DNA from: an uncultured Oscillospiraceae bacterium
GTDB taxonomy: Bacteria > Bacillota > Clostridia > Oscillospirales > Oscillospiraceae
Length of the DNA stretch: 51,698 bases
Assembly (NCBI GenBank): GCA_934597585.1
Contig: CAKTSA010000010.1
Location: 1 to 51,698 of the forward strand
Direction of reading: 5' to 3'
Shown: positions 29,249 to 39,305 of the stretch, one piece after another
How positions within the stretch are numbered: position 1 is the first letter of the stretch
Layout: every line of letters begins with the position of its first letter
Notes under the pieces: model-generated
What the model was told of the DNA's origin: nothing
Database searches by the model: none
What the model saw: only the letters and a program-made list of their open reading frames with translations
Made by a program: the position numbers and the translations under genes

Positions 29249-30049
29249 TTAGGAATTGCCAGACGCAGCGGCTTCACTAATCTTACAAATCTTAGTAGCG
29301 TCAGCAAGAGCGCAGATATAGTAAGCGGTCAGAACAACAGTATTTTTCTTTGCTTCAATATCACGGTCTTGTTCAACATCAACGTCTTTCTTCAAGAACA
29401 GTTTTACGGCTTCCTTAGTCATAACGAAAGCGCAATCAGTTAAAGCCTTAGTAGCAATAACGGGGATACCGCAAATAGTGCCAACCTATCCATTATAGAT
29501 TACCTCGCCCATCATAGCAGACTTATAATCAGCATCCTTGCGCAGACTTGCTTTCCAAGTATTAGGAATCAGGATAAAGATACCGCTTTCATCCTCAACA
29601 TTTAACTTGCTGATAGCGTCCACGATAGTATCATAAGAAATAGCCTTACCATTAGCGAAAGTTTCAGATAAGGTAGCCTTTTTTGCTTCGGTAATAAAGT
29701 CGGCGGTCATTTTATTAACCATAACCTGATTAGCGCCCTTTAACAGAGCATCAACAACATTACTATCTTTCATAAAGTCTTGGTCTAAATAATCAAAGAC
29801 CTGTTGGGCACGCTTCACAGTGTAGTCAGTGCCAGTATAAGAAACGGAACCACGGCTAGTGTTTTTAGCGCCATCGGTCAGAATTTCAACAGCACCGGTA
29901 TATGTATAGACGTTAATGGTCTTGGTCATTCCATCACTTTCACTCAGGTCATTGTCAATAGTCATTAGAGAACGAGCATTAACAGCGGTATTCAGTAAAT
30001 CTTTTACCTTTGCTTCAATAACTTTGTTAGCATAAACAGTATTAGCCAT
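29249..30049 (-). CDS. Major capsid protein, one TAG
   Basis: 266 residues; TAG at 29486 (codon 188). Starts MANTVYANKVIEAKVKDLLN; contains VKRAQQVFDYLDQDFMKDSN and LILIPNTWKASLRKDA-like strand (IFILIPNTWKASLRKD). After TAG it runs VGTICGIPVIATKALTDCAF and KNTVVLTAYYICALADATK, the closing part of this class of HK97-fold capsid proteins. A standard-code protein would lose the last 79 residues. Preceded by the scaffold gene; ribosome site AGGAGGG. Ends TAA. Confidence 0.9.
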
Positions 30050-30069
30050 AATAATATAGCCCTCCTTAA

Positions 30070-30639
30070 TTAGTTAAATAGTTTGTTAAATATATCAGGG
30101 TTATCATTTGCTAATTGATTCAGTTCAGCCACCGACATTTTTCTTGCTTTATCAATGGTCAATCCTTCATCTACTGGAAGGTTTTTCTTCGGTGTGGAAC
30201 TGCCCAAACGCTTTTCAACCTCTGCCTTTACACTGGCCTTAAATGCCTTGTCCAGAAGTGAAATGTTAGTATTCATAGTCTCAGCATCTTCCGCAACTAC
30301 AAAATCAACTAGGCTTAATGATAAACCTTTTTCAGCGAGAATTTTACTTGCTTCATTTTTGTTTTCAGCCAGAGCAAGCGCCTTTTCTTTCTCAATGATT
30401 GCCTTTTCACGCTGTTCTAGTTCATACTAAAACTTATCGGCTTCATTCATCTTTGCGAGTTTTTCGGCTTCTCTTACTCTTTCTTCGTTTTTCTTTGCTT
30501 GTTTCTTTAAAGCGCCGTCGATACGTCTGTCAACTTCTGCTTGTAACATTCTATCGACTTCTTCTTGTGTGTAGGTCTTTACACTTTCAGATTCAGTATT
30601 AGTATCTACTGCCCCTGTGTTTAATACTTCATTATCCAT
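30070..30639 (-). CDS. Scaffold protein (DUF4355-like), one TAG
   Basis: 189 residues; TAG at 30427 in NEADKF*YELEQREKAI. Highly charged coiled coil with TYTQEEVDRMLQAEVDRRID, typical of phage scaffolding proteins ahead of the capsid gene. ATG at 30639 is chosen because GGTGAT lies 4 bases ahead; a GTG at 30648 is the alternative. Ends TAA. Confidence 0.87.
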
Positions 30640-30814
30640 TTTAATCACCAGATTCTAGGCTTAATAACCTAGCCCCTTCTATAAAAATATTTAGTTAGTT
30701 CTTTAATGTCTGCTCCCTAAAAGACCTTCTAAGGATTATAAAAAGTGAGACAGAGTAATTTTAAAACTCTGCCCCACTTTTCTTATTTTACAAAAATTTT
30801 TTTTTTAGCGCAAA
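30640..30814 (-). other. Gap between fibre and scaffold genes: terminator plus possible tiny ORF
   Basis: Contains the terminator at 30740-30782. On the minus strand a frame ending in TGA at 30645 reads IKELTKYFYRR, then G*VIKPRIW with TAG as Gln, stopping inside the scaffold ribosome site. It has three TAGs in ~33 codons but no ATG, GTG or TTG start, so it may be a remnant or a coupled leader peptide. Confidence 0.3.
30740..30782 (-). terminator. Terminator upstream of scaffold and capsid genes
   Basis: On the minus strand AAAAGTGGGGCAGAGT pairs with ACTCTGTCTCACTTTT (some G-U), followed by a short T-run. It closes the packaging/fibre transcript and would lower or separate capsid operon transcription. 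Confidence 0.75.
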
Positions 30815-32527
30815 TTACTTAATAACCACTCTAATAACGTTATCGCTTACACGCTCTATCACTCTCATAGTTCCAGAAGTAGAAGCGGTAGCAACACCAT
30901 TAACAGGTTTAGCATATCCATTAACTTGACAAGTGCCATCATCACGAACATATAATTTTCCCATCATACCTACTGCGTCCCATTCCTTACGATCGGCGCG
31001 TCTGGTATAACTTTGGTCTGGGTCATATTCTGGATTGACAACGGGGGTTTTAACTACTTCGTCCCAAGCGGGAATAGTCTCGCCGTTTCTATCTTCTGCT
31101 TCGTGGTGGACAACTACATCTTCATATTGGATTCTGCCGAAATCATCAGTTACCCAACGTTTCGCCCAATTCCATTCAGGGTTATCACCTAAGACCGTAG
31201 CAGTTCCAGACACAACACCAAGGATATAATCACCCTCATTAGCAAGGGTCAGTTTGTCACCGTCCAGAGTAACAATATAACCCACTCTATCTTGTGCTGT
31301 TGGGTTTCCATCTTTCCATTCAAAAAATTCAGCATAGTCAGCGCCAGCACTTGACATTGTTCCCGCTATGGCTAAGTTGCCTGTCATATCGACACTTAAA
31401 GCATTAGAGCGTTTACTATCACTTGTTCCATTACCTATAACAAATTCGCGTTGTAAGGGTTCATTGGCTGTTGCTAAATTAAACTAACCAAAATAATGGC
31501 CTATATGAGCGTCATTTATCAGATTATAACCTATCATAGAACAACTTTTAAAGTTGGCAGTGCTAGAAGCACCAATAAATAAATTATTTCGCCCAGCAAC
31601 CAAGCAATTATAAACGCCCCATCTAATTGTATTCTAATATCCAATACATAAAGAATCATTCATTTGACCGTCATTCTCGCTTCCAATAAAAGCGCTACTA
31701 CTAAGATTATAGTAATTAAGAAAGTGTCCATCACCAACTATTAAAATGGAACGCATTACATTATCATTTTTAGTAGATACAGTATTTTTATAACCAAGGC
31801 ATATTGTCCCCGGTGAATGAATGAAGTTATTCTTATCGCCAATCTTAAAATCATTTGTAATGGTAATCACTTTTTCAGCACTAGCATTTGATGAATTATT
31901 ATATACAAATGTATCATTATAAGAACTACCACCGCCACCAGTAGAGGAAATAACACCATCCGCAATAGTAATAGTTTCCCCATCTACTTTCACACCACCA
32001 AGAGTATCAGTAGAAGCAACAGGAAGGGTATAGGCTTCTGGTATAGTAGGTTTGTTAGTCAAGTCCTCATAAGAACCAGAAGAAGCAACAGTAGATAAGT
32101 CAGCGGTTTTAGCATACTCTCCTAAATCTGGTGCTTCTGGAATCGTGGGCTTGTTGGTTAGGTCATTGTAATCACCGCTAAATAGTTCAGGTTTGTTAGT
32201 CAGGTCATTATAACTCCCGCTAAATAACTCCGGCTTATTCGTCAAACTGTTATAGTCTCCGTTGAATGTGGGCTTGTCCTTCAGGTCGGTATAACTTCCA
32301 GAAGTGGCAACAGTAGCAAGGTCTTTTTTCTTTGGATACTCGCTCAAGTCTGCCCCTTCGATACCTTTCTTGATTTCCGCTATATCTTCCTCTGTGAAGT
32401 AATCAACGCCCTTAATAGGTGTATAACCGTCCTTACCTTTGTAGTAATCAACGCCTACACCCATAGTTCCCTTGATACTGTCCTTTTCGGTAATCGTGGC
32501 TTGTAATGCTGTATTTAACTCTCTCAT
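30815..32527 (-). CDS. Fibre protein with peptidase G2-like C-terminal domain, two TAGs
   Basis: 570 residues; TAG at 31634 and 31484. N-terminal part: MRELNTALQATITEKDSIKG, then repeats of the type SGSYNDLTNKPELF and LTNKPTIPEAPDLGEYAKTA as in many Firmicute phage fibres. C-terminal ~190 residues (AGADYAEFFEWKDGNPTAQD, GDYILGVVSGTATVLGDNPE, YTRRADRKEWDAVGMMGKLY) resemble the peptidase G2 self-cleaving chaperone domain. Its place between minor capsid and scaffold, not in the tail module, suggests a head fibre (inference). Coupled to the previous gene by ATGA. Ends TAA. Confidence 0.82.
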
Positions 32528-32856
32528 TTTGTTACCTCCACACCGATTTCAAAACAAGCATCAGGGATAATAGTATATATCTTACCTCCAAATGTTGTTA
32601 GTTGAATATCATAACGATACTATCCAGTAGCAAGGGACTTAGTATCATCAGGAACAAAAGCAATAACGCCATCTGTAGCGGTTTTGGTTAAGGCTACTGC
32701 GCTTGTGTCTGCGGTCTTGCGCACGGTAATAACTACTGTATCATCATCATAAATACCTCTTTCATTACCATCAGCATCATAAATATTAACCTGTAATTCT
32801 GCGTTATCGCCCTTTGTTAAAGTAATCTTATTTGTTTTCTTATCTATCTTAAACAT
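32524..32856 (-). CDS. BppU N-terminal-like phage structural protein, one TAG
   Basis: 110 residues; TAG at 32620 in DTKSLATG*YRYDIQLTTF. Beta-sandwich pattern: ITLTKGDNAELQVNIYDADG and TVVITVRKTADTSAVALTK. Similar domains attach fibres to the particle (BppU/head fibre type). Its stop (TGA) overlaps the start of the fibre gene, so the two probably work together. Confidence 0.75.
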
Positions 32857-32868
32857 TCTAAACCCTCC

Positions 32869-33657
32869 TTACTCTATTACTGCTAGAACTGTAGAACGGC
32901 AATTAGGATGGACAGGGGGATAGTTTTCACCAACTCTAGCGTCACGCAGATAGAAAATCTTTCCGTCCAACTCTCCGCACACATCACAAGTTCTTTCATC
33001 GTGGGCAGACAGGAACTTATAGCGCTTAACCCCTGCTTCAAGATACTTGTCTTTCGTGGCCTGATTCTACACATAACTTAATTCTGTTCTGGCTATGCGG
33101 TCGGCGTTATAATAACTGCTGTTCATCTACTGGCGCAACTCTGCTATCAAATCCCGCTTGCTTGCTCCACGGCTCACACAGTCAATCAAACCCTTTTCGA
33201 TAACCTCTTGTAGTTTGGTCTTGTTGTCCCATATGCGGTCACTCCAATGTTTACCATCAGAACACCACACAGCATCTAAACATTTCTTTGCTAAGTTCAT
33301 ATCATATCCAACAGACATAGAAAATGTATTGGCTACTAAGTCAGTTGTTGCCATATACATTTTCATCAATTCATCTTCTGTTATCTTGATTTCAGCATAA
33401 CCCAACTTTTTAAGGTTGCTGTTCAGAGTATTAATCAACTCATAATAACGATTGTATCTATATAAATCACTGACAAGTAAAGTTCCATTCTTGCTATCAA
33501 CTAATATATCATCATATAAATCTACTAGTTGCTCCTTTACCTTGCGCAAACAGTTTCTATACTCAACCGCCAACCGCTTTTCATAATCTCTAGTATGTTT
33601 GTCTAATAAATTTATCTGCTGTTCTGCTTGACGTTCAGCCCAATACTTTTCATTCAT
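32869..33657 (-). CDS. Minor capsid protein (SPP1 gp7 / Mu F family), two TAGs
   Basis: 262 residues; TAG at 33127 and 33067. N-terminal alpha part (MNEKYWAERQAEQQINLLDK); the family C-terminus reads ADRIARTELSYV*NQATKD, AHDERTCDVCGELDGK, and NYPPVHPNCRSTV. Relatives have YVQNQ or HVQNQ at the TAG, supporting Gln. A CxxC pair and the His/Cys near the end may bind metal. Its ATG overlaps the portal stop. Ends TAA. Confidence 0.9.
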
Positions 33658-34967
33658 TCTTCATCATCCTAACTATTAGAAGTAAAACCATACATTTCAA
33701 TATTGGCTTGCTTCTGCGCCTGTATCTTCTTAACTTCGTCCTGTGCGTTTGGAATGAAAGAAATCTGTGATAGTAAGGTTTCATCACTAACTAAACCTCT
33801 TAACTGATTTACCATCTGTGCGGTTTCAAGAGTGTTTTCAGGTAGGTTAGTAGTAAAGATAATGTTGATATCTCTCCAAAGAGCAGTATCACCGGTCAGA
33901 TTGATAATCTCACAAATTAACTCTATTCTCTTTTGGAGCGCCTTTGTCATATTAGCAATAATAGAAGAACTCACATTGTTAAAGCCGATTAGTTTATACT
34001 TCATAGCAATACCAGATTGAGCCATTAACTTTTCATCATTGAAGTCAGGGCAATTAGACATTTTGTGAATCTGGTCATTGATATTTGTAAGCATATTCTC
34101 AATCTGTGTGTCACTGATATTTTTAGTTAAGTAAGAAATTTCACAATCACTATCAACACAAAAAGCACGTTTCTACTTTGCTTCTACTAAATCATCAGCG
34201 TCAGCAACAACGCCCTTCATAATTAAGTAAGCATCAGCGAAAGTATCAAAATCGTCAATTTCAGAAGATAACAGATTATTGTAAGCGTCCTGTAATGTCA
34301 TAACACTATCAAAACAGGCTTTATTATCACGATTCAGATTAAAGACTGTGATAGGAACTTGATTATAAAAATGCGGGGTTTCTTCCAGTAGGTTAAAGGA
34401 AGAAAAGCCAAGGTTGCTACGATAGCGCTTAATAGAATCAGCACTATAGACCTCAACAATATAACTCTCGCTGTTCTTGTCTATGGTTTCCTCAATGTAA
34501 TATCTAATCACATATAGCAATTCTTCATCTAGGGTATTGCCGTAAATGGGTATGATTTCCCGTGGGTCAAGGCGCTTGAATCTCTGCTGTCCATCCCCAT
34601 CAATCCATAGAATTTCATAACCAACGCCAAAAATTAAAGCGTCCTTTAGTAATTCAGTATCTTCATTTTTTACATCGTTATAGTTCAATACATCAAAGAT
34701 ACCGTCTATAGATTTATCACTTGTGTAAGAGATAGGTAGACCGGTAATATAGCCTTGAAAAGTATTTGCGATGTTCTGACAATAATTAGTAACCACTTTA
34801 TTACAAGGTCTACCATCGTCTCTTGCTACCTTGCGCAAAATCTCTTGATTACCTTCATAGTAATTGAAATACTTCTGTAGTTTATGTTTATCCTTAAATT
34901 CAAACTAATTAATTACCTTACTGATATATTGTGTTGTAATAGAAGTATCTTTATCAATCAAATACAA
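33654..34967 (-). CDS. Portal protein (SPP1 gp6 type), three TAGs
   Basis: 437 residues; TAG at 34905 (codon 21), 34173 (codon 265) and 33669 (codon 433). Forms the DNA entry ring. Motifs: YFNYYEGNQEIL, DDGRPCNKVVTNYCQNIANT, TELLKDALIFGVGYEILWID, and RLDPREIIPIYGNTL. Start is TTG at 34967 with GGAGG eight bases ahead; no ATG is available in frame before codon 21. Without suppression only 20 residues would be made. Ends TGA overlapping the minor capsid start. Confidence 0.9.
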
Positions 34968-34984
34968 TTTATTAACCTCCTTTA

Positions 34985-36220
34985 TTATAAGCCCAATACG
35001 CCTTTATCTAACGTTTTTAGTTTACTCTTAGTGTAAATATCACTGTAAGCATACCTCATAGCGTCTATGGCGTGGCTGTATTCGTGAGTATAACAGTCCT
35101 CCTAGTAGTCACCCATCTTATCTTTTTTATATGAAAAGTTTTCTAATTCCCTTATCAGATTTTGACAAGAAGGAAGAACCACGATTTTATGATTCTGTAG
35201 GAAAGAAATACCAGCCTTTACGCTATCCTTACCCTTAATTGAAGGAACAACATTAAATCCAGCAGAACGAAAGTAAGAAATAGAGCGAGGTTCAGCGCAG
35301 TCCATATATATCTTCACCTTGCCCAAGTTCATTTTTCTAATTCCTTCGGCAACAGCATCTAACTACTAACCGCTCTTGTAGAACTCATTGAAAACATAGA
35401 TTGTGTGATTCTCTCTATTATATAAGGTATCAATGACTGTCGTGGGGTCAATAAATCCTAAGTCAGCGCCGGCTCTGTGTTCCAGTCCAGAAGCAGAAAG
35501 AGAAAGAGGGTCAAAATCTGCGGTTGTCCAGTTCGTGAACACTAGCCCATCTACATCAACGCCCCATAGCCCTTCTGTGTAGATTCTGGCCTTTGCGGGA
35601 TTGCGCTTCAGCATTTCTTCCAGCGTGGCTATATAGTCTGCGTTCAAAAATGGATTGTCTTTATATGTGGTCTTAGTCATTATGAAACTTTGCGGCGGGT
35701 TCACTTCACAGTAATCATATAACCAGTGTGATTGACTGATTGGGTTAAAAGCAAACAGGATTTGTTGATTAGGGGTAGTTCCACGCAAACGCAAATCAAT
35801 TTGTTCTACTATTGGTTTAGGAACTTCAAAAACTTCTTCAATAAATATCATTCCTATATTAGACAGAGATAACAACTTAGTTTCTTCATCAAGCCCTAAG
35901 AATATGACTTCACTACCGTTTGGAAATCTAATATTGAAGTCAGTTTCTCTAATCTTCACATATGGTAATAACTGCCACTTCTCTAATACTTCCTTGAACA
36001 GCGCAAAGCAAGTATTTCTAATCGTGGTTCCATATCTTCTACAAACCATAACACGGATTCTTTCCCTACAGCACCGCACAATGATTTTCTAAGTAATGAA
36101 ATAAGATTTTCCCGACCCAGCGCCGCCTAGATAAACTTCGTGTCTGTGTGAGTAGTCCAATAGCAAAGGGAATAAGGTAGGAGAGAACTAGGAGCGGTTA
36201 ATCTTCAAATTAATATCCAT
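34985..36220 (-). CDS. terL: Terminase large subunit, five TAGs including a TAG-TAG pair
   Basis: 411 residues; TAG at 36188 (codon 11), 36089 (codon 44), 35366 and 35363 (codons 285-286, adjacent), and 35102 (codon 373). DNA-packaging motor. ATPase: Walker A GGAGSGKS at ~32-39, Walker B IGMIFIEEVFEV, motif III region ILFAFNP. Nuclease domain: GADLGFIDPTTVIDT, KVKIYMDCAEPRSISYF, and HAIDAMRYAYSD. The stretch GKSYFIT*KIIVRC matches relatives with Gln at *. ATG at 36220 with GGAGAATG upstream. Ends TAA. Confidence 0.93.
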
Positions 36221-36221
36221 T

Positions 36222-36605
36222 TCATTCTCCAATTTCAATATTAATATTTGTGCTTACATCTGCCTGAATCTTCTATGACTATAAGCCTAATTGTTTTTGT
36301 AAGAGTTCCATTGCTTTCATTTTATCTTTTGCGCTTATTGTATCATCTTGAAATGCTATCTTTGCTAGTTCTGTTGCTATGTGTTCTGCGTTAATGCGGA
36401 GTTCCTTAAATTTCTCTTGCTCAAGTTGGTCTAAAAATTCGTGCGCTTCTGGCTTCTTTAAGATACGGCAGGAGATAGCATTAGCGGTATCATAAGAAAC
36501 ATCAGGGCAAGCACGCATATAAGCCCTTGTTGCGTTATAGTCCTTGATATACTCAACTAGAAACGCCTTTTGTTTGTTAGTTAATGTGCCTGGCTTCTAT
36601 GGCAT
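36222..36605 (-). CDS. terS: Terminase small subunit, three TAGs (one at codon 3)
   Basis: 127 residues; TAG at 36597 (codon 3), 36279 (109) and 36273 (111). Binds DNA at packaging start. Starts MP*KPGTLTNKQKAFLVEYI, then DYNATRAYMRACPDVSYDTA (HTH) and MKAMELLQKQLGL*S*KIQA. With a TAG at codon 3 nothing useful is made unless TAG is read. GGAGGTGAG ahead of the ATG. Ends TGA, one base before terL. Confidence 0.9.
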
Positions 36606-36617
36606 ACGCTCACCTCC

Positions 36618-36785
36618 TTACTGCTTGTTTGGTATACAGATATGCTCTATGGTGTAAGAATCCAATAGAGAAAGTAAATTGTCAGTGGTAATATATTTGC
36701 TCAATCCATCATTATAAGTGTATTCAGGTTTAACACCATTTTCATACAAATAATCCTACATTCTGCTATTTCTAATATAAATCAT
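36618..36785 (-). CDS. Small phage protein, one TAG
   Basis: 55 residues, TAG at 36756 (codon 10). MIYIRNSRM*DYLYENGV, ending SYTIEHICIPNKQ. Possibly a DUF5659-like protein, not certain. Ends TAA 12 bp before terS. Confidence 0.65.
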
Positions 36786-36789
36786 AATA

Positions 36790-36960
36790 TCATTCCCCTT
36801 TATTCTCAATGATACTATTTTTTTCAATTAAAGACAAATACGCGCTTGTCATACAGTCAGACAAACCCAATTCCTACCAATATTTATAATCTGCTAGAAT
36901 CTCTTTACGCTTTACCCAATCACACAAGGTTTTTAGTTCATCTACACTATAGTTTTTCAT
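36790..36960 (-). CDS. Small phage protein, one TAG
   Basis: 56 residues, TAG at 36874 (codon 29). MKNYSVDELKTLCDWVKRKE, all-alpha, charged. Ends TGA. GAAGGAGAATTAACCGTT precedes the ATG. Unknown function. Confidence 0.65.
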
Positions 36961-37037
36961 AACGGTTAATTCTCCTTCATAATAATATAATTTTGTTTGC
37001 TGTTGGTCTTTAGTAGTTAGTCCAAAAGTAAGAAAGA

Positions 37038-37505
37038 TTAAAGGGAGTTTTTTAATTTTCCCTCATATAAGATACTGTCAAGGGTTATATACTTTGCCCG
37101 CTTGTTATAGGTATACTTTCTATAATCTTCTTCTTTTGGAATCTGGACATTAAGAAAGGGCAAGTATTTTCTAATATACTTACCCTCTGTAAAACCTATA
37201 TCATCTATCATTTGATTTCCAAAAGTAAAGGGACAATAGTATATTACATCAAAGTTAATACTATGTCCCATTCTCTGCGCTTGCGCCATTACTTTATATT
37301 TATTTGAACTATGATAATCTATATTCTATATCTCTGCTATGTGCTCTGATATTCTTTCTAATAAGTCCTATGATTTACCTATATACACTAAGATATCATC
37401 AATCTTTATTGTATATATTCCCGCTCCACGATATTTTTCTTTTATATCTGGATTTGTTTCTAATTCTAATTTTATTTCATCCTTTTGCTATTTTGAATAG
37501 GACAT
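37038..37505 (-). CDS. GIY-YIG nuclease domain protein, three TAGs
   Basis: 155 residues; TAG at 37488, 37368 and 37326. The GIY-YIG core reads GAGIYTIKIDDILVYIGKS*, followed by DLLERISEHIAEI* and an acidic catalytic region (FTFGNQMIDDIGFTEGKYIR). Could be a homing-type or replication-associated nuclease. ATG at 37505 after GGAGTGATA. Ends TAA. Confidence 0.8.
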
Positions 37506-37540
37506 ATTATCACTCCTTTGCTTTAGTGGTGGCAAAAATG

Positions 37541-37585
37541 ACACCAGAATTGATGTTGAAGTTATTATAACGTCAATTCTGGTGT
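37541..37585. repeat. Inverted repeat, 13-bp arms
   Basis: ACACCAGAATTGA (37541-37553) and TCAATTCTGGTGT (37573-37585), perfect complements with a 19-bp spacer. Could be a terminator stem or a protein-binding palindrome near the iterons. Confidence 0.75.
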
Positions 37586-37611
37586 TGAGTTTTATATTAA
37601 AAATGTAAAGT

Positions 37612-37672
37612 GGAAATTTCACTCTATTACATTCGGAAATTTCACTCTATTACATTCGGAAATTTCACTCTA
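37612..37672. repeat. Iteron-like tandem repeat, 23-bp unit
   Basis: Two exact copies of a 23-bp unit that begins GGAAATTTCACTC (37612-37634, 37635-37657) and a third partial copy (37658-37672). Lies directly downstream of the replication-type gene in the noncoding 37506-37740 gap, the place and form expected of a replication origin; function is inference. Confidence 0.75.
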
Positions 37673-37740
37673 AATATCTTATTAGTATCTTAGATTAGTT
37701 TTAACTTATTAGGTTGTGCGCTTACGCTTACAACGGTTGG

Positions 37741-38376
37741 TTATTCCACGGGTTTTAAATCATTCAATCCAGAAGCAACAAATAAAAGACGCTTCTTAGG
37801 AACAGGTTTATTATTGATAGTCTCAGTATAACTAACCCATTTAATAACACCTTCACGCATAAAACTATCAAGTATAAACTAAATCATTGTATTAGCGTTA
37901 TTATCATAATTATCAGCATATCCAATAGCATTAAGAAGTTCTTTGTTAGTAAAACTATAAAACTCATTAGTCTTTGCTTTCCAATCATACTTATTTTTCA
38001 AATATAAATATACCTTAATACTGTTTGAGTTTCTAGTAGAAATAAGATAATATAGCATTTCATCATAAATAATCTAATATCTACCTATAGTCTCTTGAGG
38101 GATAATATAACATAATTTATTAGTTCCATTTAATTTTATCTATCCCTATTTGAGTAATTCCGCATTTAATAACTTCTCTATCCTATTGGAAACTGTTCTA
38201 GGTGTTTTATTAATTATTTTTGCGATATTCTTCTTTTCACTACTCACCTTATCTACTGGAATATAAAGTGTCTTTAATTCTGGCGCATAAGTTGCCATAT
38301 GCTGAATATAGCCATAAACCATATCATCAATAGACAGGTTCATAAAATCATTCTCTAAACTAAATTTTCTAGTCAT
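37741..38376 (-). CDS. Winged-helix replication-initiator-type protein, four TAGs
   Basis: 211 residues; TAG at 38146, 38140, 38074 and 37879. N-terminal half has MVYGYIQHMATYAPELKTLY and an HTH (KIINKTPRTVSNRIEKLLNA); a second part SFTNKELLNAIGYADNYDNN resembles a second winged helix, as in Rep proteins. Iterons follow the gene, supporting a replication role (inference). ATG at 38376 overlaps the stop of the small RHH gene; GGAGAAAG precedes. Ends TAA. Confidence 0.65.
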
Positions 38377-38513
38377 TATTCTTTCTCCTTCTGGTTCTTT
38401 AATTTTTCTAAACACTCTCTAACTACATCACTAAGAGTAGTTCTATTTTGATAAGCGTATTCCTTTAACCACGCCTTAATATCTTCATCAATTCTAATTG
38501 TAATCTTATCCAT
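38376..38513 (-). CDS. Ribbon-helix-helix protein (CopG/Arc-like), TAG-free
   Basis: 45 residues: MDKITIRIDEDIKAWLKEYA, then RTTLSDVVRECLEKL, a classic RHH DNA-binding pattern. No TAG. Strong ribosome site (GGAGG). First gene of the minus-strand block and coupled to the replication-type gene (TAATG overlap). Being readable in the standard code it could act as repressor or copy-control protein before suppression starts (inference). Confidence 0.8.
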   Translation of the reverse strand: MDKITIRIDEDIKAWLKEYAYQNRTTLSDVVRECLEKLKNQKEKE

Positions 38514-38981
38514 TTCAATTACCTCCATCTATATCTAAGTTTTATTTTTAATTGATTAACTTTGTTTGTCCGATGGTCTTACAAACCGGTAAAAAATATA
38601 GAAGGTGCTATTAAAACACCCTCTATATCAAAAGAAATAAATAAAAGAAAAAGGAGTTAAATAATTTTATGTCTGTCTAATTACATAATATAATAATTTT
38701 TCTTTTAAGTCAAATTTTCACGTTTGCCCAAAAGAAGGACGAAAGACGCAAGCAGGAGCCAAACCACTTACGCCTTTCTATAAATAAAAAATAATAAGGA
38801 GAAAGGAGCACTTTTACTGTGTCCATATATACTTGAAAAATAGATGTATATGATTTTCCCTGTGTGCCCATTCCCGCTAAAAAATCTTTTGACCGGCCTT
38901 AAACCTATTGACATTTTCGCCAGTTTGTATTAACGTAAAGACAGCGCTATACCACACTATAACCAAAAAGGAGAGATTACA
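38514..38981. other. Noncoding control region between divergent genes
   Basis: 468 bp with no gene. It holds an inverted repeat (ATATAGAAGGTG at 38597-38608, CACCCTCTATAT at 38617-38628) and a TTGACA at 38908-38913 with weak -10 candidates, pointing to the 107-aa gene. Likely the early control region. No tRNA fold found. Confidence 0.5.
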
Positions 38982-39305
38982 ATGACTGATAAGCCTATCA
39001 AGAACTGGGGTTATCCTGAAATCGCTGAATGGTGTGTTGCTAACAAACAAGTCAAATGGTTAAAAGCAGAGGAAGCCAAGAAGGTTAAGGTTAAGGTCTA
39101 TCCCAAGGTTGAAAGCGTTTCTAGGAATGGTAAGAAGTCGTGGCAGTATGATAAGACCAAACCCTATATGATTGAAGAAAAGGATATTAGTTTCATTGAG
39201 TTGAAGCAGAATTTCCTTGAGAAGTTCGGTTTTAAGGAGCCTAAGAAAGAGAAGAAGCCCACTTTCCACGACCTCATTAAAGCCCTGCCCGATGATGATG
39301 AATAA
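38982..39305 (+). CDS. 107-aa phage protein of unknown function, TAG-free
   Basis: MTDKPIKNWGYPEIAEWCVA, very Lys-rich, ending FHDLIKALPDDDE. Good ribosome site (AAGGAGAG). One of three prophage genes without TAG and, with the integrase, one of two on the plus strand. Ends TAA. Soluble and charged; may be an early regulator or a suppression-related factor (speculation). No family recognised. Confidence 0.75.
   Translation: MTDKPIKNWGYPEIAEWCVANKQVKWLKAEEAKKVKVKVYPKVESVSRNGKKSWQYDKTKPYMIEEKDISFIELKQNFLEKFGFKEPKKEKKPTFHDLIKALPDDDE

Noticed and set aside
32883..33074. 63-aa open frame within the minor capsid gene
   Set aside because: Out of frame with the family motifs (CDVCGELDGK, HPNCRSTV) that are found once TAG is read as Gln.
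37612..37672. CRISPR array
   Set aside because: The 23-bp units are directly adjacent without spacers; no cas genes anywhere in the window.
19921..38376. Prophage genes as decayed pseudogenes
   Set aside because: Interruptions are exclusively TAG, at conserved Gln positions, with no internal TAA, TGA or stray frameshifts in about 18 kb of coding sequence.
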